Shown: one piece after another, positions 32,261 to 40,944 of the stretch
How positions within the stretch are numbered: the first letter of the stretch is position 1
Layout of the letters: each line of letters opens with the position of its first letter
Source of the DNA: AV40 sp038230255
GTDB lineage: Bacteria > Verrucomicrobiota > Verrucomicrobiia > Chthoniobacterales > UBA10450
DNA length: 64,000 bases
Assembly: GCA_038230255.1 (NCBI GenBank)
Contig: JBBRNP010000001.1
Span: 186,001 to 250,000, forward strand
Direction of reading: 5' to 3'
Notes under the pieces: generated by a model
Databases searched by the model: none
Told to the model about the DNA's origin: nothing
The model's input: only the letters and a program-made list of their open reading frames with translations
Position numbers and translations under genes: made by a program

Positions 32261-33814
32261 TTATTTTGGCGTCGATGCCGCCGGACCATGCATATCGCTT
32301 AGGCCGTGGCCGTGCAACGACGGGCGAATGCGCACGAACAACTGAAACCCATAACCAAGTCCGTCGCCGTAATAGCGATCAAGTTCATCCGGCCAAACGT
32401 TCACAGTGAATTGACCGCCCAGGCCGATGTCGATGTTGTTCCCGTGGGAGAGATCGCGCACGTAACCGATCGTGACGGCGTTGACGGGAAAAATTTCATC
32501 TAAATCTCTGCGCGCGAGGACCAGCTCGTGTCCAGATTTCTCGACGCGTTCCCAACGCCCATACACCGTGTCGCGTGCGCGCTGATAATTCGATTCGATC
32601 AGAAACGATTGCGTTTTGCCTTCATCGGTTACGTCGTTTTGGCCCCAGACAAACGAGGTCGACCAATTGGAATCAGGACCGAGTGGCTGGTTGTAGATCG
32701 CGGAGGCGGTCGTGCGATGTTCTTTCAAATCCGGCTCGAGTCCTTCCGGGCTCTTAATATATCCGTGCGAAATTTGCAGGGCCAGGTTCTGGGTCGGGTT
32801 CCAGGAAACGCGGCCGCTGTAGGAATCGAAGCGCGGCTTGTCGAAATCGTAACGATCTTCGTCCGGTTCGCGTCCCGTAAAAATGCTGCCTTCCACTTTC
32901 ACGCTCCGCCATTGCCAGCCGGCGGTGGCGACGCCGAACGTGATGTGAGTTGAATCCTGCCAGTGATGTCCAATCGGTGCATCGGGATTATCCATTGTGC
33001 TGAGCCGATGCATGAACGCGGGTGGACCGAGCGCCGGTTCGCCCGGATAACCGAAATACAAATAGCTGGAAACATCCTGAGTGAACTTTTGGGAATAGCT
33101 GATCGACAGTTCGCTAAAGAGATCGTGCGGGTGCTGACGATCGTGGAGCGGTTGACCATTCCACGATTCGCCCGTTTGAAAGAGAAGCGGATAACCGCGC
33201 CCGCCTTCCGTTAAAAGATCGGCACTCATCATGAGGCGAAGGCCAAGCTGCGAATTTTCGTTAAAGGGATGCGAGTACATGCCCATGATCCAGTTGGGCG
33301 CATCGATCCGGTCGTCGCCGCGCCGCGAACTCACGTTGGTGTAGCGCGGGAAAATTCCACCGTGCAACATCAGCATGTCATCGCCGAACATTTTCATGTA
33401 GCCATACATCGGCGTGGAATCTGGAACCCAGGCCGTGCCGGAACTTTCCCGGCTCATCGGATCGGCAATGTTGACCGACGAAGGCATTGTCATCTCTGCA
33501 TGTTCCCCATGTGGGTGCTCGGGGATGGCCATGCCGTTCGCGTCATGGGTCATGTGTTGATGCGATGCATGTTCTGATTTCGGCATCGGCTGTTCCGCTT
33601 TCGGCTTTTTTTCTCTTACCGCAACCAGCGTCATTCCGCATTTTGGACATTGGCCCGGTTCAACCCGGACGACTTCAGGATGCATCGGGCAGGTGTATCG
33701 CTGTGCGTGGTGCGCCCACGGCGAAGCGTTCGGTGTTGGAGTTGGTTCCGCAAAAAGGGGTATCACTGCGAGCGTCATCAAGCTCGCGAGCAAAATTAAA
33801 ATTTGTTTATGCAT
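32261..33814 (-). CDS. outer-membrane beta-barrel protein with N-terminal heavy-metal-binding domain
   Basis: 517 residues from ATG 33814. Signal peptide (MHKQILILLASLMTLAVIPLFA), then a heavy-metal-binding domain, YTCPMHPEVVRVEPGQCPKCGM, as found at the ends of CusB-like and P-type ATPase proteins; a His/Met-rich linker (HASHQHMTHDANGM, HGEHAEMTM); and a large beta-strand-rich domain (residues about 140-510) that looks like a porin-like barrel. Likely binds Cu or another soft metal at the outer membrane. It overlaps the MFS gene by 8 bases, so the two are translationally linked. The barrel family is not named with certainty. Confidence 0.83.
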   Translation of the reverse strand: MHKQILILLASLMTLAVIPLFAEPTPTPNASPWAHHAQRYTCPMHPEVVRVEPGQCPKCGMTLVAVREKKPKAEQPMPKSEHASHQHMTHDANGMAIPEHPHGEHAEMTMPSSVNIADPMSRESSGTAWVPDSTPMYGYMKMFGDDMLMLHGGIFPRYTNVSSRRGDDRIDAPNWIMGMYSHPFNENSQLGLRLMMSADLLTEGGRGYPLLFQTGESWNGQPLHDRQHPHDLFSELSISYSQKFTQDVSSYLYFGYPGEPALGPPAFMHRLSTMDNPDAPIGHHWQDSTHITFGVATAGWQWRSVKVEGSIFTGREPDEDRYDFDKPRFDSYSGRVSWNPTQNLALQISHGYIKSPEGLEPDLKEHRTTASAIYNQPLGPDSNWSTSFVWGQNDVTDEGKTQSFLIESNYQRARDTVYGRWERVEKSGHELVLARRDLDEIFPVNAVTIGYVRDLSHGNNIDIGLGGQFTVNVWPDELDRYYGDGLGYGFQLFVRIRPSLHGHGLSDMHGPAASTPK

Positions 33815-35144
33815 GCTCTGGCGCCGCGCGATCACTCAAATGTTTTTTTGGTTCGGTTATGGGCACGGTCGGTTCGGTAGGAATGCTTTCTAGTGAAACG
33901 ACATCGGGAGCGAGAGGATTAGATGTCGAACTCGGCACGGCCGGCGCATCTTGTTTGATCCGCGTCGACATCAACATCGCAGTGAAGAGCAAGGCCGCTG
34001 CGACATAGAACGGCGCGCCCGGCAAATTCAGCTGGTGTTTAGGATCGATAAACCAACCGAAGATCTTGAGAAACATCCAGGGCCCAAGAATAAACGTGAT
34101 CGAACGCATGCTTTGAAGCGCGCCTTGGAGTTCGCCCTGCTCCCGCTCGCTCACGCGATGCGTCATCATGCCTTGCGCAGCCGGCATCGAAATGTTCCAG
34201 AGCGAGATGATTGGAATCGAAGCGACGAACAGCGTTCCCGTTTTCGCGAGGCCGGCCACAAACATCGCTGAGGCACCGAAAAACTGACCAATATAGAGCG
34301 TAGCTTTTTCGCCAAAGCGTTTCACCATTCGTCCGGTCAAGCCGCCGGAAATGATTGCCGTAACGATTCCGACGAAGACGAGAGAGTACCCCGTGTCGTC
34401 CGTGTTCCAGGCATAACGATACATGACGTAAAGTGCCCAGACGCTAAAGATATTGTGCGCGAGGTAGGCGAGAAACTGAATCGTGGCAAGCCGCCAGAGC
34501 TCGTGATGCGAACGCAACAGTTTGAGCGAGCCGACTGGATTGGCCCGTCGCAAAGCGAACTCCTGTCGTTTTTCCGGCGGGAGCGATTCCGGAACGAAAA
34601 AGAATCCCCAAAGCCAGTTCAGCAAGCTGAGTCCGGCCGCCACCCAGAAAGCGAGACGTGGATCGCTCTTGCCCAGCAATCCTCCGAGGCCTGGTCCCAG
34701 GATAAATCCGATTCCGAATGCAACCCCGATCATCCCAAACGCACCGGCGCGTTTCTCCTTTGGTGTTACGTCAGAGATGTAGGCCATCGCGGTGGGGATG
34801 CTCGACGTCGTAATGCCGGAAATAATACGGCCGAGGAAAAGCCAGTAGAGAGTCGGCGCCATTGCCATCACGATGTAATCCAGGCCCAGCCCCAGATTGG
34901 AAAGCAGGATGACTGGACGACGGCCAAATTTATCGGACAAAACGCCGAGCAATGGCGAGAAGAAGAACTGCATCAGCGCGAAGACCACCGCAAATCGCCC
35001 GCTCCATTTCGCCGTATCGGTCATCACGCCGCCGAGAAAATCGAGAATGAGTTTCGGCAAAACCGGAATGATCAAACCCATCGCCAGAACGTCGAGGGTC
35101 ACCGTGACCAGAATGAAAATGACGGCGGCCTGGCGGTTCTTCAT
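33807..35144 (-). CDS. MFS efflux transporter, TetA/TCR-like
   Basis: 445 residues, 12 transmembrane helices. Motif A in the loop after helix 2, GVLSDKFGRRPVILLS, and motif C-like FGIGFILGPGLGGLLG in helix 5 mark the drug:H+ antiporter group; the closest named relatives are tetracycline transporters, but substrate is unproven. The C-terminus ends in a Pro/Ser-rich tail. The ATG at 35144 (MKNRQ) is preferred over 35150. The downstream overlap with a metal-binding barrel gene suggests a metal or drug export role. A repeat lies just upstream of the start. Confidence 0.88.
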   Translation of the reverse strand: MKNRQAAVIFILVTVTLDVLAMGLIIPVLPKLILDFLGGVMTDTAKWSGRFAVVFALMQFFFSPLLGVLSDKFGRRPVILLSNLGLGLDYIVMAMAPTLYWLFLGRIISGITTSSIPTAMAYISDVTPKEKRAGAFGMIGVAFGIGFILGPGLGGLLGKSDPRLAFWVAAGLSLLNWLWGFFFVPESLPPEKRQEFALRRANPVGSLKLLRSHHELWRLATIQFLAYLAHNIFSVWALYVMYRYAWNTDDTGYSLVFVGIVTAIISGGLTGRMVKRFGEKATLYIGQFFGASAMFVAGLAKTGTLFVASIPIISLWNISMPAAQGMMTHRVSEREQGELQGALQSMRSITFILGPWMFLKIFGWFIDPKHQLNLPGAPFYVAAALLFTAMLMSTRIKQDAPAVPSSTSNPLAPDVVSLESIPTEPTVPITEPKKHLSDRAAPEHA

Positions 35145-35151
35145 CGGCAAA

Positions 35152-35236
35152 GAGTGACAAGTGACATGTGACCGGTGACGAGCAAAACAGAAACAGAGTT
35201 TTTCTACTTGTCACTAGTCACTTGTCACTCATCACT
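35152..35236. repeat. palindromic repeat of GTGAC/GTCAC words
   Basis: The left arm repeats AGTGACAAGTGACATGTGAC; the right arm repeats CTTGTCACTAGTCACTTGTCAC. The arms are complementary, separated by about 20 bases, and fill the gap between the MFS and SET genes. A degenerate partial copy is at 40852-40895, upstream of metK. Confidence 0.85.
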
Positions 35237-35241
35237 TCTTC

Positions 35242-35760
35242 ATGCTGCAACTTTCTTGGCGCTCGCCCAAAGCGGAAGTGCGCCCGAGCAAAATTCACGG
35301 GCGCGGATTATTTGCCAAAACGGCAATCGCCAAAGGCGAGATCGTCGCGGTCAAAGGCGGTCACATTGTCGATCGGGAAACGCTGCAGCGTGAAATCACT
35401 CCACAGCTTGGGCCGGTAGAAATCCAAATTGGTGACGATTTGTTCATCGCGCCGGTCACTGAAGACGAACGCGAGTTGTCGATGTTGTATACGAACCATT
35501 CCTGCGAACCGAACATCGGCATTCGCGGTGAAATTACGTTTGTGGCGATGCGCGATATTTCCGCCCGCGAAGAGCTAACCCACGACTGGGCGATGACCGA
35601 CGACGACGATTACTCGGTCGAGTGCAATTGCGGCGGGCGCGGTTGCCGCAAGACGTTAACCGGCAAAGATTGGCAACGGCCGGAATTGCAAAAGAAATAC
35701 GCCGGATATTTCTCGGCCTATCTGGCAAAATTGATTCTCGCGCAGCGGGAACAGAATTGA
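35242..35760 (+). CDS. SET-domain protein lysine methyltransferase-like
   Basis: 172 residues. SET motifs: RPSKIHGRGLFAKTAIAKGE at the start, NHSCEPNIGI (the pseudoknot with the SAM contact), EELTHDWAMTDDDDY and a post-SET-like cysteine cluster CNCGGRGCR. SET proteins methylate lysine; in bacteria the targets are mostly unknown. Cytoplasmic. It immediately follows the palindromic repeat and precedes a gene of unknown function. Confidence 0.9.
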   Translation: MLQLSWRSPKAEVRPSKIHGRGLFAKTAIAKGEIVAVKGGHIVDRETLQREITPQLGPVEIQIGDDLFIAPVTEDERELSMLYTNHSCEPNIGIRGEITFVAMRDISAREELTHDWAMTDDDDYSVECNCGGRGCRKTLTGKDWQRPELQKKYAGYFSAYLAKLILAQREQN

Positions 35761-35809
35761 CCTGACCGCTGAAAATCGGGTATGACGATCCGCAGGAGCG
35801 CTACATCGA

Positions 35810-36469
35810 ATGAACAAATCCTACTTTCCCGTAGACCGCGGTGGCCGGATGGACTGGTATAAAAATTTCGCCACAGAATTTCCGAAAGTTGGAAAGGATC
35901 TCGGGTTTTCCGACGCCGAAATCACTAATGCGGTGAACGATTCGAAATATGCCGTCCATATTTTTACTACGCTCGGACCGGACATCGATTCCGATCCTGG
36001 CCACGCCGCGAACGCAGTGTTAAGCGGACAATCTTCCGGCGATTATGTTGATCTTCCTGCTGGCGGCAGCGCGCCGACTCCGGTGCGGCCGGGGATCGAC
36101 ACCCGCCGGCAAGCGCGCGTCGAACGAATCAAAGCGCACGCCAAGTTTAGCGCCGAGATTGGCAAAAAGCTCAAGATCGACAGCGGAAAATTTGACGCCG
36201 CGAATTACAAGGCCGAGCTCGGCCGCGCGCGTCAGACCGGAAACTTTATCACGATCCCGTTCCGTAAGGCCGGTGGCGGCGTTTCCGGGATTAATCTTTA
36301 TCGGCAGGGCAAAGGCGACAAATCTCCGCAGAAAGTCGGCTTCTTCTTCCGGACACCGGCAATCGATACCGCGCCCGGCAAAGGCGAGCTCAATTACACC
36401 GCCCGCGCGGTTGTGAATGGAAAAGAGATCGGCCAGGCCAGCGACGCAGTGAGTGTGAGAGTGAGTTGA
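35810..36469 (+). CDS. hypothetical protein, no signal peptide
   Basis: 219 residues. The first part (DRGGRMDWYKNFATEFPKVGKDLGFSDAEITNAVNDSKYAVHIF) is helical; after a Gly/Pro-rich linker the second half (about 140-215) is beta-rich with Gly/Lys turns ending AVVNGKEIGQASDAVSVRVS, resembling an immunoglobulin-like or FN3-like fold. I do not recognise a named family. Codon usage matches its neighbours. Confidence 0.75.
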   Translation: MNKSYFPVDRGGRMDWYKNFATEFPKVGKDLGFSDAEITNAVNDSKYAVHIFTTLGPDIDSDPGHAANAVLSGQSSGDYVDLPAGGSAPTPVRPGIDTRRQARVERIKAHAKFSAEIGKKLKIDSGKFDAANYKAELGRARQTGNFITIPFRKAGGGVSGINLYRQGKGDKSPQKVGFFFRTPAIDTAPGKGELNYTARAVVNGKEIGQASDAVSVRVS

Positions 36470-36495
36470 TAACTTCGCCCACGGTCCGCGGCTGA

Positions 36496-37041
36496 ATGAA
36501 GCGACGCTCCATCTTGGTCGGCCTTGCGGTCGTTCTTTGTCTTCCGTTCTCGCTCCGAGGCGCGGACGGAAAGAAAATGACGGTGGTCGATTATTATTTA
36601 TTGCTGCCGGAAAAGACCTTCGAAACTCCGGCGCGGGACTGGCTCAACAACGCGACGATCGTCGATAAACAAAACGGTTACATGAGCGTTGCCGGTGATG
36701 GCGCGCAGCCTTCGTTTGAGGTCGCGTTCTTTCGTTATCGCGACGGGCGTCCACTGCTCGCGATTTGCGAGGGCGAATTGGAAGGGGATGATCGAGTTAC
36801 TCTGGAATTCTTCGAGCTCGGGCCGGCCGGCAGGATGCACGAAGTGTCGCGCAAAATTTTTCCGACCGGCGATCAGTGGAGCTCCGGCGAATACAATAAG
36901 AAGTATGACGACTTTCGATTTGAACTACCGCGACATGGCCGGACGGTTCTGGTTCGTAGTGCTAAAACTAAAAAAGTTTTGCAGAGGGTGACTTGGAACG
37001 GCGAAAAGTTTGTAGAGCAGCGTGACGCTGCATCCAATTAA
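36496..37041 (+). CDS. exported protein of unknown function
   Basis: 181 residues with a signal peptide (MKRRSILVGLAVVLCLPFSLRGAD). The rest is a small beta-rich domain (YYLLLPEKTFETPARDWLNNA, FFRYRDGRPLLAICEGELEGDDRVTLEFFEL). No family recognised. Four bases separate it from the next lipoprotein gene, so the two are probably co-transcribed. Confidence 0.78.
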   Translation: MKRRSILVGLAVVLCLPFSLRGADGKKMTVVDYYLLLPEKTFETPARDWLNNATIVDKQNGYMSVAGDGAQPSFEVAFFRYRDGRPLLAICEGELEGDDRVTLEFFELGPAGRMHEVSRKIFPTGDQWSSGEYNKKYDDFRFELPRHGRTVLVRSAKTKKVLQRVTWNGEKFVEQRDAASN

Positions 37042-37045
37042 CAAA

Positions 37046-37417
37046 ATGAAGCTTCGAATTTCGGCATGTTTGCTCGCGAGCGTGTTGATGTTGGCCGGTT
37101 GCGGTGAGCCGGAAAAACCGCGAGGTGCGACGACCACGGCTGTGACCGGGGCGCCGGTTGGCGCTTCATTCAATCAAATCGGCAAGGTGAGTTTGTATCC
37201 GGGCGAATCGTGCGCTTCACAAATCATGTTCGTTTTTCATTCCGGAAGATCGACATCGATCTCACTCGCGGCGCCATTCCGGCAATCGAAAATCCTGACC
37301 GATGCCGCGCATGAACACCGCAGCGTTCATGTCTGGGGCAGATGGCGACGCGGAAGGGCGGCTGACTGCTTATACGTCGAGGCGACGCAAGTCGAAGTGC
37401 AGAAATCGTTCTGGTAA
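37046..37417 (+). CDS. small lipoprotein of unknown function
   Basis: 123 residues from ATG 37046: lipoprotein signal MKLRISACLLASVLMLAGC with lipobox LAGC, then a short domain with two or three cysteines (SCASQIMFVFHS and ADCLYVEA). A copy of AAGATCGACATC lies at 37246-37257 within it. Function unknown; co-transcription with the preceding exported protein is likely. Starting at 37022 would overlap the upstream gene and add a leader without the lipoprotein signal pattern. Confidence 0.75.
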   Translation: MKLRISACLLASVLMLAGCGEPEKPRGATTTAVTGAPVGASFNQIGKVSLYPGESCASQIMFVFHSGRSTSISLAAPFRQSKILTDAAHEHRSVHVWGRWRRGRAADCLYVEATQVEVQKSFW

Positions 37418-37467
37418 AAGTCCACTCGCGCCTGACCCAGTGTAGCGGCACGTGATTGGAGATAAAT

Positions 37468-38190
37468 ATGGAATGGCTCATTAGTCCCGAAATCTGGATC
37501 GGTCTGCTCACGTTGACCGCGCTCGAGATTGTTCTCGGCATCGACAACGTCATTTTTATTTCGATCATCGCCGGCAAGTTGCCGGTCGCGAAGCAAGATC
37601 TTACTCGCCGCACTGGTCTGGCGCTCGCGATGCTGATGCGCATTCTGCTGCTGCTTTCCTTGACCTGGATCATCGGATTGACCAAGCCGTTCCTGTCGAT
37701 CTTCGGATTCGATCTCACCGGTCGCGCGCTGATTCTCATCATTGGCGGTCTGTTCCTCATCGCGAAAAGCACGCGCGAGATTCATTTGCGGCTCGAAAAG
37801 GGCGATGAACATGGGGCCGCGCGGGCGCGGACGTCATTCGGCAGTGTCTTACTGCAAATTCTTCTGCTCGACGTTATTTTCTCGCTCGACTCGGTTATCA
37901 CCGCCGTCGGAATGGTCGATCACGTCGCGGTGATGATCGCGGCCGTGGTGCTCGCTGTTGCCGTGATGATGTTATTCGCGGGAATGATCAGCCGTTTCGT
38001 CGAGCGCCATCCAACGCTGAAGATGCTCGCGCTCAGTTTTCTCCTCCTGATCGGCGTCAATCTGATCGGTGACGGTCTTGGTTTTCACATTCCCAAGGGC
38101 TACACCTATTTCGCAATGGGCTTTTCCGTCTTTGTCGAAATGCTGAACCTGAAAATCCGGAAGCGAACAAGGCGGCTGGCTTCGGCTTGA
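37468..38190 (+). CDS. TerC family integral membrane protein
   Basis: 240 residues, about seven transmembrane helices. Conserved acidic motifs EIVLGIDNVIFISI and DVIFSLDSVITAVG define the TerC/YgdQ family, some of which protect against metal stress (Mn) by export. The ATG at 37468 has TTGGAGATAAAT upstream, giving a good Shine-Dalgarno. Tail-to-tail with ahcY, 13 bases between. Confidence 0.92.
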   Translation: MEWLISPEIWIGLLTLTALEIVLGIDNVIFISIIAGKLPVAKQDLTRRTGLALAMLMRILLLLSLTWIIGLTKPFLSIFGFDLTGRALILIIGGLFLIAKSTREIHLRLEKGDEHGAARARTSFGSVLLQILLLDVIFSLDSVITAVGMVDHVAVMIAAVVLAVAVMMLFAGMISRFVERHPTLKMLALSFLLLIGVNLIGDGLGFHIPKGYTYFAMGFSVFVEMLNLKIRKRTRRLASA

Positions 38191-38203
38191 CGACGCGCGA
38201 TCG

Positions 38204-39631
38204 CTAGTAGCGGTAATGCTCTGACTTGAACGGGCCGTCCACCGGGATGCCAAGGTAATCGGCTTGTGCTTTGCTGAGCTTGGTCAGTTTGACGCCGATT
38301 TTTTCCAAATGCAGACGCGCGACTTCTTCGTCGAGCTTCTTCGACAAAACGTAAACGCCGACGTTGTAGGTGTCGCGGTTCTTCCAGAGATCGAGTTGCG
38401 CGAGCACCTGGTTCGAAAATGAATTCGACATGACAAAGCTCGGATGACCCGTGGCGTTGCCGAGGTTCAGCAGCCGGCCTTCGGACAATAGAAAAATCTC
38501 GTGGCCGTCCGGAAATGTGTAGTTGTCGACCTGCGGTTTGATGTTGGTCCGCTTCACGCCTTTGGCATCGTTCAGCGCATCGACCTGTATTTCGTTATCG
38601 AAGTGGCCGATGTTCCCGACAACCGCCTGGTCTTTCATCTTCTCCATGTGCGCGAGAGTGATCACATCGGTGTTGCCGGTTGCGCTGATGTAAATGTCGC
38701 CGCGGCCGAACGTGTTTTCGATTGTCGTGACTTCGTAACCCTCCATCGCGGCTTGGAGCGCGTTGATCGGATCGATCTCGGTGATGACCACGCGCGCTCC
38801 CTGGCCGTGAAGCGATTGGGCGCAGCCTTTGCCCACGTCGCCGTAACCGCAGATGACTGCGACTTTGCCGCCTATCATCACGTCGAGCGCGCGATTTAAT
38901 CCATCGACCAGCGAATGCCGGCAGCCGTAGAGGTTGTCGAACTTCGATTTCGTGACCGAATCGTTCACGTTGATCGCCGGAACGAGGAGCTTGTTTTCCT
39001 GATGCATCTTGTAAAGGCGATGCACGCCGGTAGTCGTTTCCTCGGAAACGCCGCGCCAGTCCTTCGTAATCTCGTGCCAGCGATACGGGTTCTCGCGCTG
39101 AACTTCGAGCAACAGATCCTTAATGACCTGCTCTTCCTTGTTCGCCGATTTCGATTTTGCCCAATCGCTGCCTTCTTCTAGCTCGTAACCCTTGTGAATG
39201 AGCAACGTCGCGTCGCCGCCGTCATCGACGATCAGCTGCGGACCCTTACCGTCCGCGTGCGAGAGCGCCTGATAGGTCGACCACCAATATTCTTCGAGCG
39301 ATTCGCCTTTCCACGCAAACACCGGCACACCGGTCGTCGCGATTGCGGCTGCGGCATGATCTTGCGTGGAAAAGATATTGCATGAAGCCCAGCGCACGGT
39401 CGCGCCAAGAGCGACCAGTGTTTCGATTAACACCGCCGTCTGGATCGTCATGTGGAGCGAACCGGTGATGCGGACACCGGCGAGCGGTTTTTGCGGCGCG
39501 TATTTTTCGCGGATCGCCATTAGTCCCGGCATTTCCTTTTCCGCGATCGAAATTTCTTTCCGGCCAAAATCGGCCAGACCGATGTCTTTAACTTTGAAAT
39601 CCTGTTTGGTGTCTGTCTTTGCGCTAATCAT
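38204..39631 (-). CDS. ahcY: adenosylhomocysteinase
   Basis: 475 residues from ATG 39631. It splits S-adenosylhomocysteine to adenosine and homocysteine, completing the methyl cycle. Family motifs are intact: GSLHMTIQTAVLIETL, NVNDSVTKSKFDNLYGCRHS and the NAD-binding GYGDVGKGCA; the C-terminus ends in the conserved PFKSEHYRY. It follows metK on the same strand with 4 bases between, forming a compact methionine-cycle operon. A longer start at 39649 would run into the metK stop. Confidence 0.97.
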   Translation of the reverse strand: MISAKTDTKQDFKVKDIGLADFGRKEISIAEKEMPGLMAIREKYAPQKPLAGVRITGSLHMTIQTAVLIETLVALGATVRWASCNIFSTQDHAAAAIATTGVPVFAWKGESLEEYWWSTYQALSHADGKGPQLIVDDGGDATLLIHKGYELEEGSDWAKSKSANKEEQVIKDLLLEVQRENPYRWHEITKDWRGVSEETTTGVHRLYKMHQENKLLVPAINVNDSVTKSKFDNLYGCRHSLVDGLNRALDVMIGGKVAVICGYGDVGKGCAQSLHGQGARVVITEIDPINALQAAMEGYEVTTIENTFGRGDIYISATGNTDVITLAHMEKMKDQAVVGNIGHFDNEIQVDALNDAKGVKRTNIKPQVDNYTFPDGHEIFLLSEGRLLNLGNATGHPSFVMSNSFSNQVLAQLDLWKNRDTYNVGVYVLSKKLDEEVARLHLEKIGVKLTKLSKAQADYLGIPVDGPFKSEHYRY

Positions 39632-39635
39632 AAAT

Positions 39636-40838
39636 TTATTTGGCCGCATTTTTCAGTTCGGCGGCCTTGTTCGTTTGCTCCCAAGTAATGTCCGGGTCGT
39701 CGATCTTGCCGAAGTGGCCGTAATTTGTGGTCTTCGAGTAAATCGGCCGGAGCAGATTAAGCTGCTCGATGATCGCGGCAGGTTTGAAACTGAATGTCGA
39801 TCTTACGGCGCGCTCGATTTTGTCTTCATCAACCGCGTTCGTGCCGAATGTGTCGATGTGAACGCTGAGCGGTTCCGGATGGCCGATGGCATACGCGAAT
39901 TGAATTTCGCATTTCGATGCGAGACCTGACGCGACGACGTTCTTGGCAACCCAGCGTCCCATGTAAGCGGCGCTCCGATCGACTTTGCTTGGGTCTTTAC
40001 CCGAAAACGCGCCGCCGCCATGTCGTCCCATGCCGCCGTAGCTATCGACGATAATTTTCCGACCGGTCAGGCCGGTATCGCCTTGCGGGCCGCCGACGAC
40101 GAAACTTCCGGTCGGGTTAATCAGAAATTGAGTGTCGTCGCCCAGCATCTCCTTCGGCAAAACTTTGCGAATAATTTCTTCGATGATGAAGCTGCGAATC
40201 TCGGAGTGCTTCACGTCCTTTGCGTGCTGCGTTGAAACGACGACGCAGGAAATGCCGACTGGTTTGCCATCGTCATAAATAACGGAGACCTGCGATTTCG
40301 CATCGGGACGCAACCACGGAACGCGGCCGCTTTTGCGAACTCGCGTGAGCTCGCGGCCTAACCGATGCGCGAACATGATCGGCGCCGGCATCAACTCCGG
40401 CGTTTCGTCGCTCGCGTAACCGAACATCAAACCCTGATCGCCCGCGCCTTGTTCGGCGGTGTCTTTCCCTTCGACCGCGCGCGCGTCAACGCCTTGTGCG
40501 ATGTCGGGCGATTGGCGCGTGATGATGTTTTGGATGTCGATCTTGTCCGCGTGAAAAACGTCGTCGTCGTTCACGTAACCGATCTCGCGGACGCAATCGC
40601 GCACGATTTTCGGAATTGGAACGACGGTTTCGAGGGCACGATCTTCCGCCAGATTGGGAAGCGTGATCTCGCCACCGACGATGACGGTGTGACTCTTGGC
40701 GTAGGTTTCACACGCGACGCGCGCATGTCGATCTTGCCGCAGACAGGCGTCGAGAACGGCATCACTGATCGTGTCGCAAACTTTGTCGGGATGACCTTCA
40801 CCGACCGACTCGGAAGAAAAAACGTAGCGGCGCGACAT
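39636..40838 (-). CDS. metK: S-adenosylmethionine synthetase
   Basis: 400 residues. ATP/methionine site motifs SSESVGEGHPDKVCD near the N-terminus, GAGDQGLMFGYA in the middle and GGGAFSGKDPSKVDRSAAY near the end are complete. It makes SAM from methionine and ATP. It is first in the metK-ahcY operon, whose promoter region (40839-40944) is shared with a divergent ArsR-methyltransferase regulator gene. Three copies of ATGTCGATCTT lie in metK, read in different frames, one as Gln-Asp-Arg-His on the minus strand. Confidence 0.97.
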   Translation of the reverse strand: MSRRYVFSSESVGEGHPDKVCDTISDAVLDACLRQDRHARVACETYAKSHTVIVGGEITLPNLAEDRALETVVPIPKIVRDCVREIGYVNDDDVFHADKIDIQNIITRQSPDIAQGVDARAVEGKDTAEQGAGDQGLMFGYASDETPELMPAPIMFAHRLGRELTRVRKSGRVPWLRPDAKSQVSVIYDDGKPVGISCVVVSTQHAKDVKHSEIRSFIIEEIIRKVLPKEMLGDDTQFLINPTGSFVVGGPQGDTGLTGRKIIVDSYGGMGRHGGGAFSGKDPSKVDRSAAYMGRWVAKNVVASGLASKCEIQFAYAIGHPEPLSVHIDTFGTNAVDEDKIERAVRSTFSFKPAAIIEQLNLLRPIYSKTTNYGHFGKIDDPDITWEQTNKAAELKNAAK

Positions 40839-40944
40839 GAGAAAAAGCGGGGAGTGACTAGTGACGGGTAATGAGAACAGAAATCAAGTCACCGGCAACA
40901 TATTGACCTATCATGATATGTAGATATATCGTCTCAGCCACGTA
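40839..40944. promoter_or_regulatory. divergent metK/regulator promoter region with candidate operators
   Basis: The 106-base gap contains a perfect 10-base palindrome TATCATGATA (40909-40918) and an overlapping inverted repeat GATAT-N6-ATATC (40915-40930), both AT-rich and just upstream of the ArsR-type gene. ArsR-family repressors bind such short inverted repeats. The left half holds a decayed GTGAC-type repeat. The placement suits control of both divergent genes by the regulator; no SAM or SAH riboswitch fold is evident. Confidence 0.6.
40852..40895. repeat. degenerate GTGAC-word repeat upstream of metK
   Basis: AGTGACTAGTGAC and, further on, GTCACCGG resemble the arms of the palindrome at 35152-35236, but the right arm is mostly lost. 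It lies between the metK start and the putative operators. Confidence 0.55.

Noticed and set aside
40839..40944. SAM or SAH riboswitch upstream of metK
   Set aside because: The gap is short, with AT-rich palindromes but no conserved riboswitch core that I can recognise.
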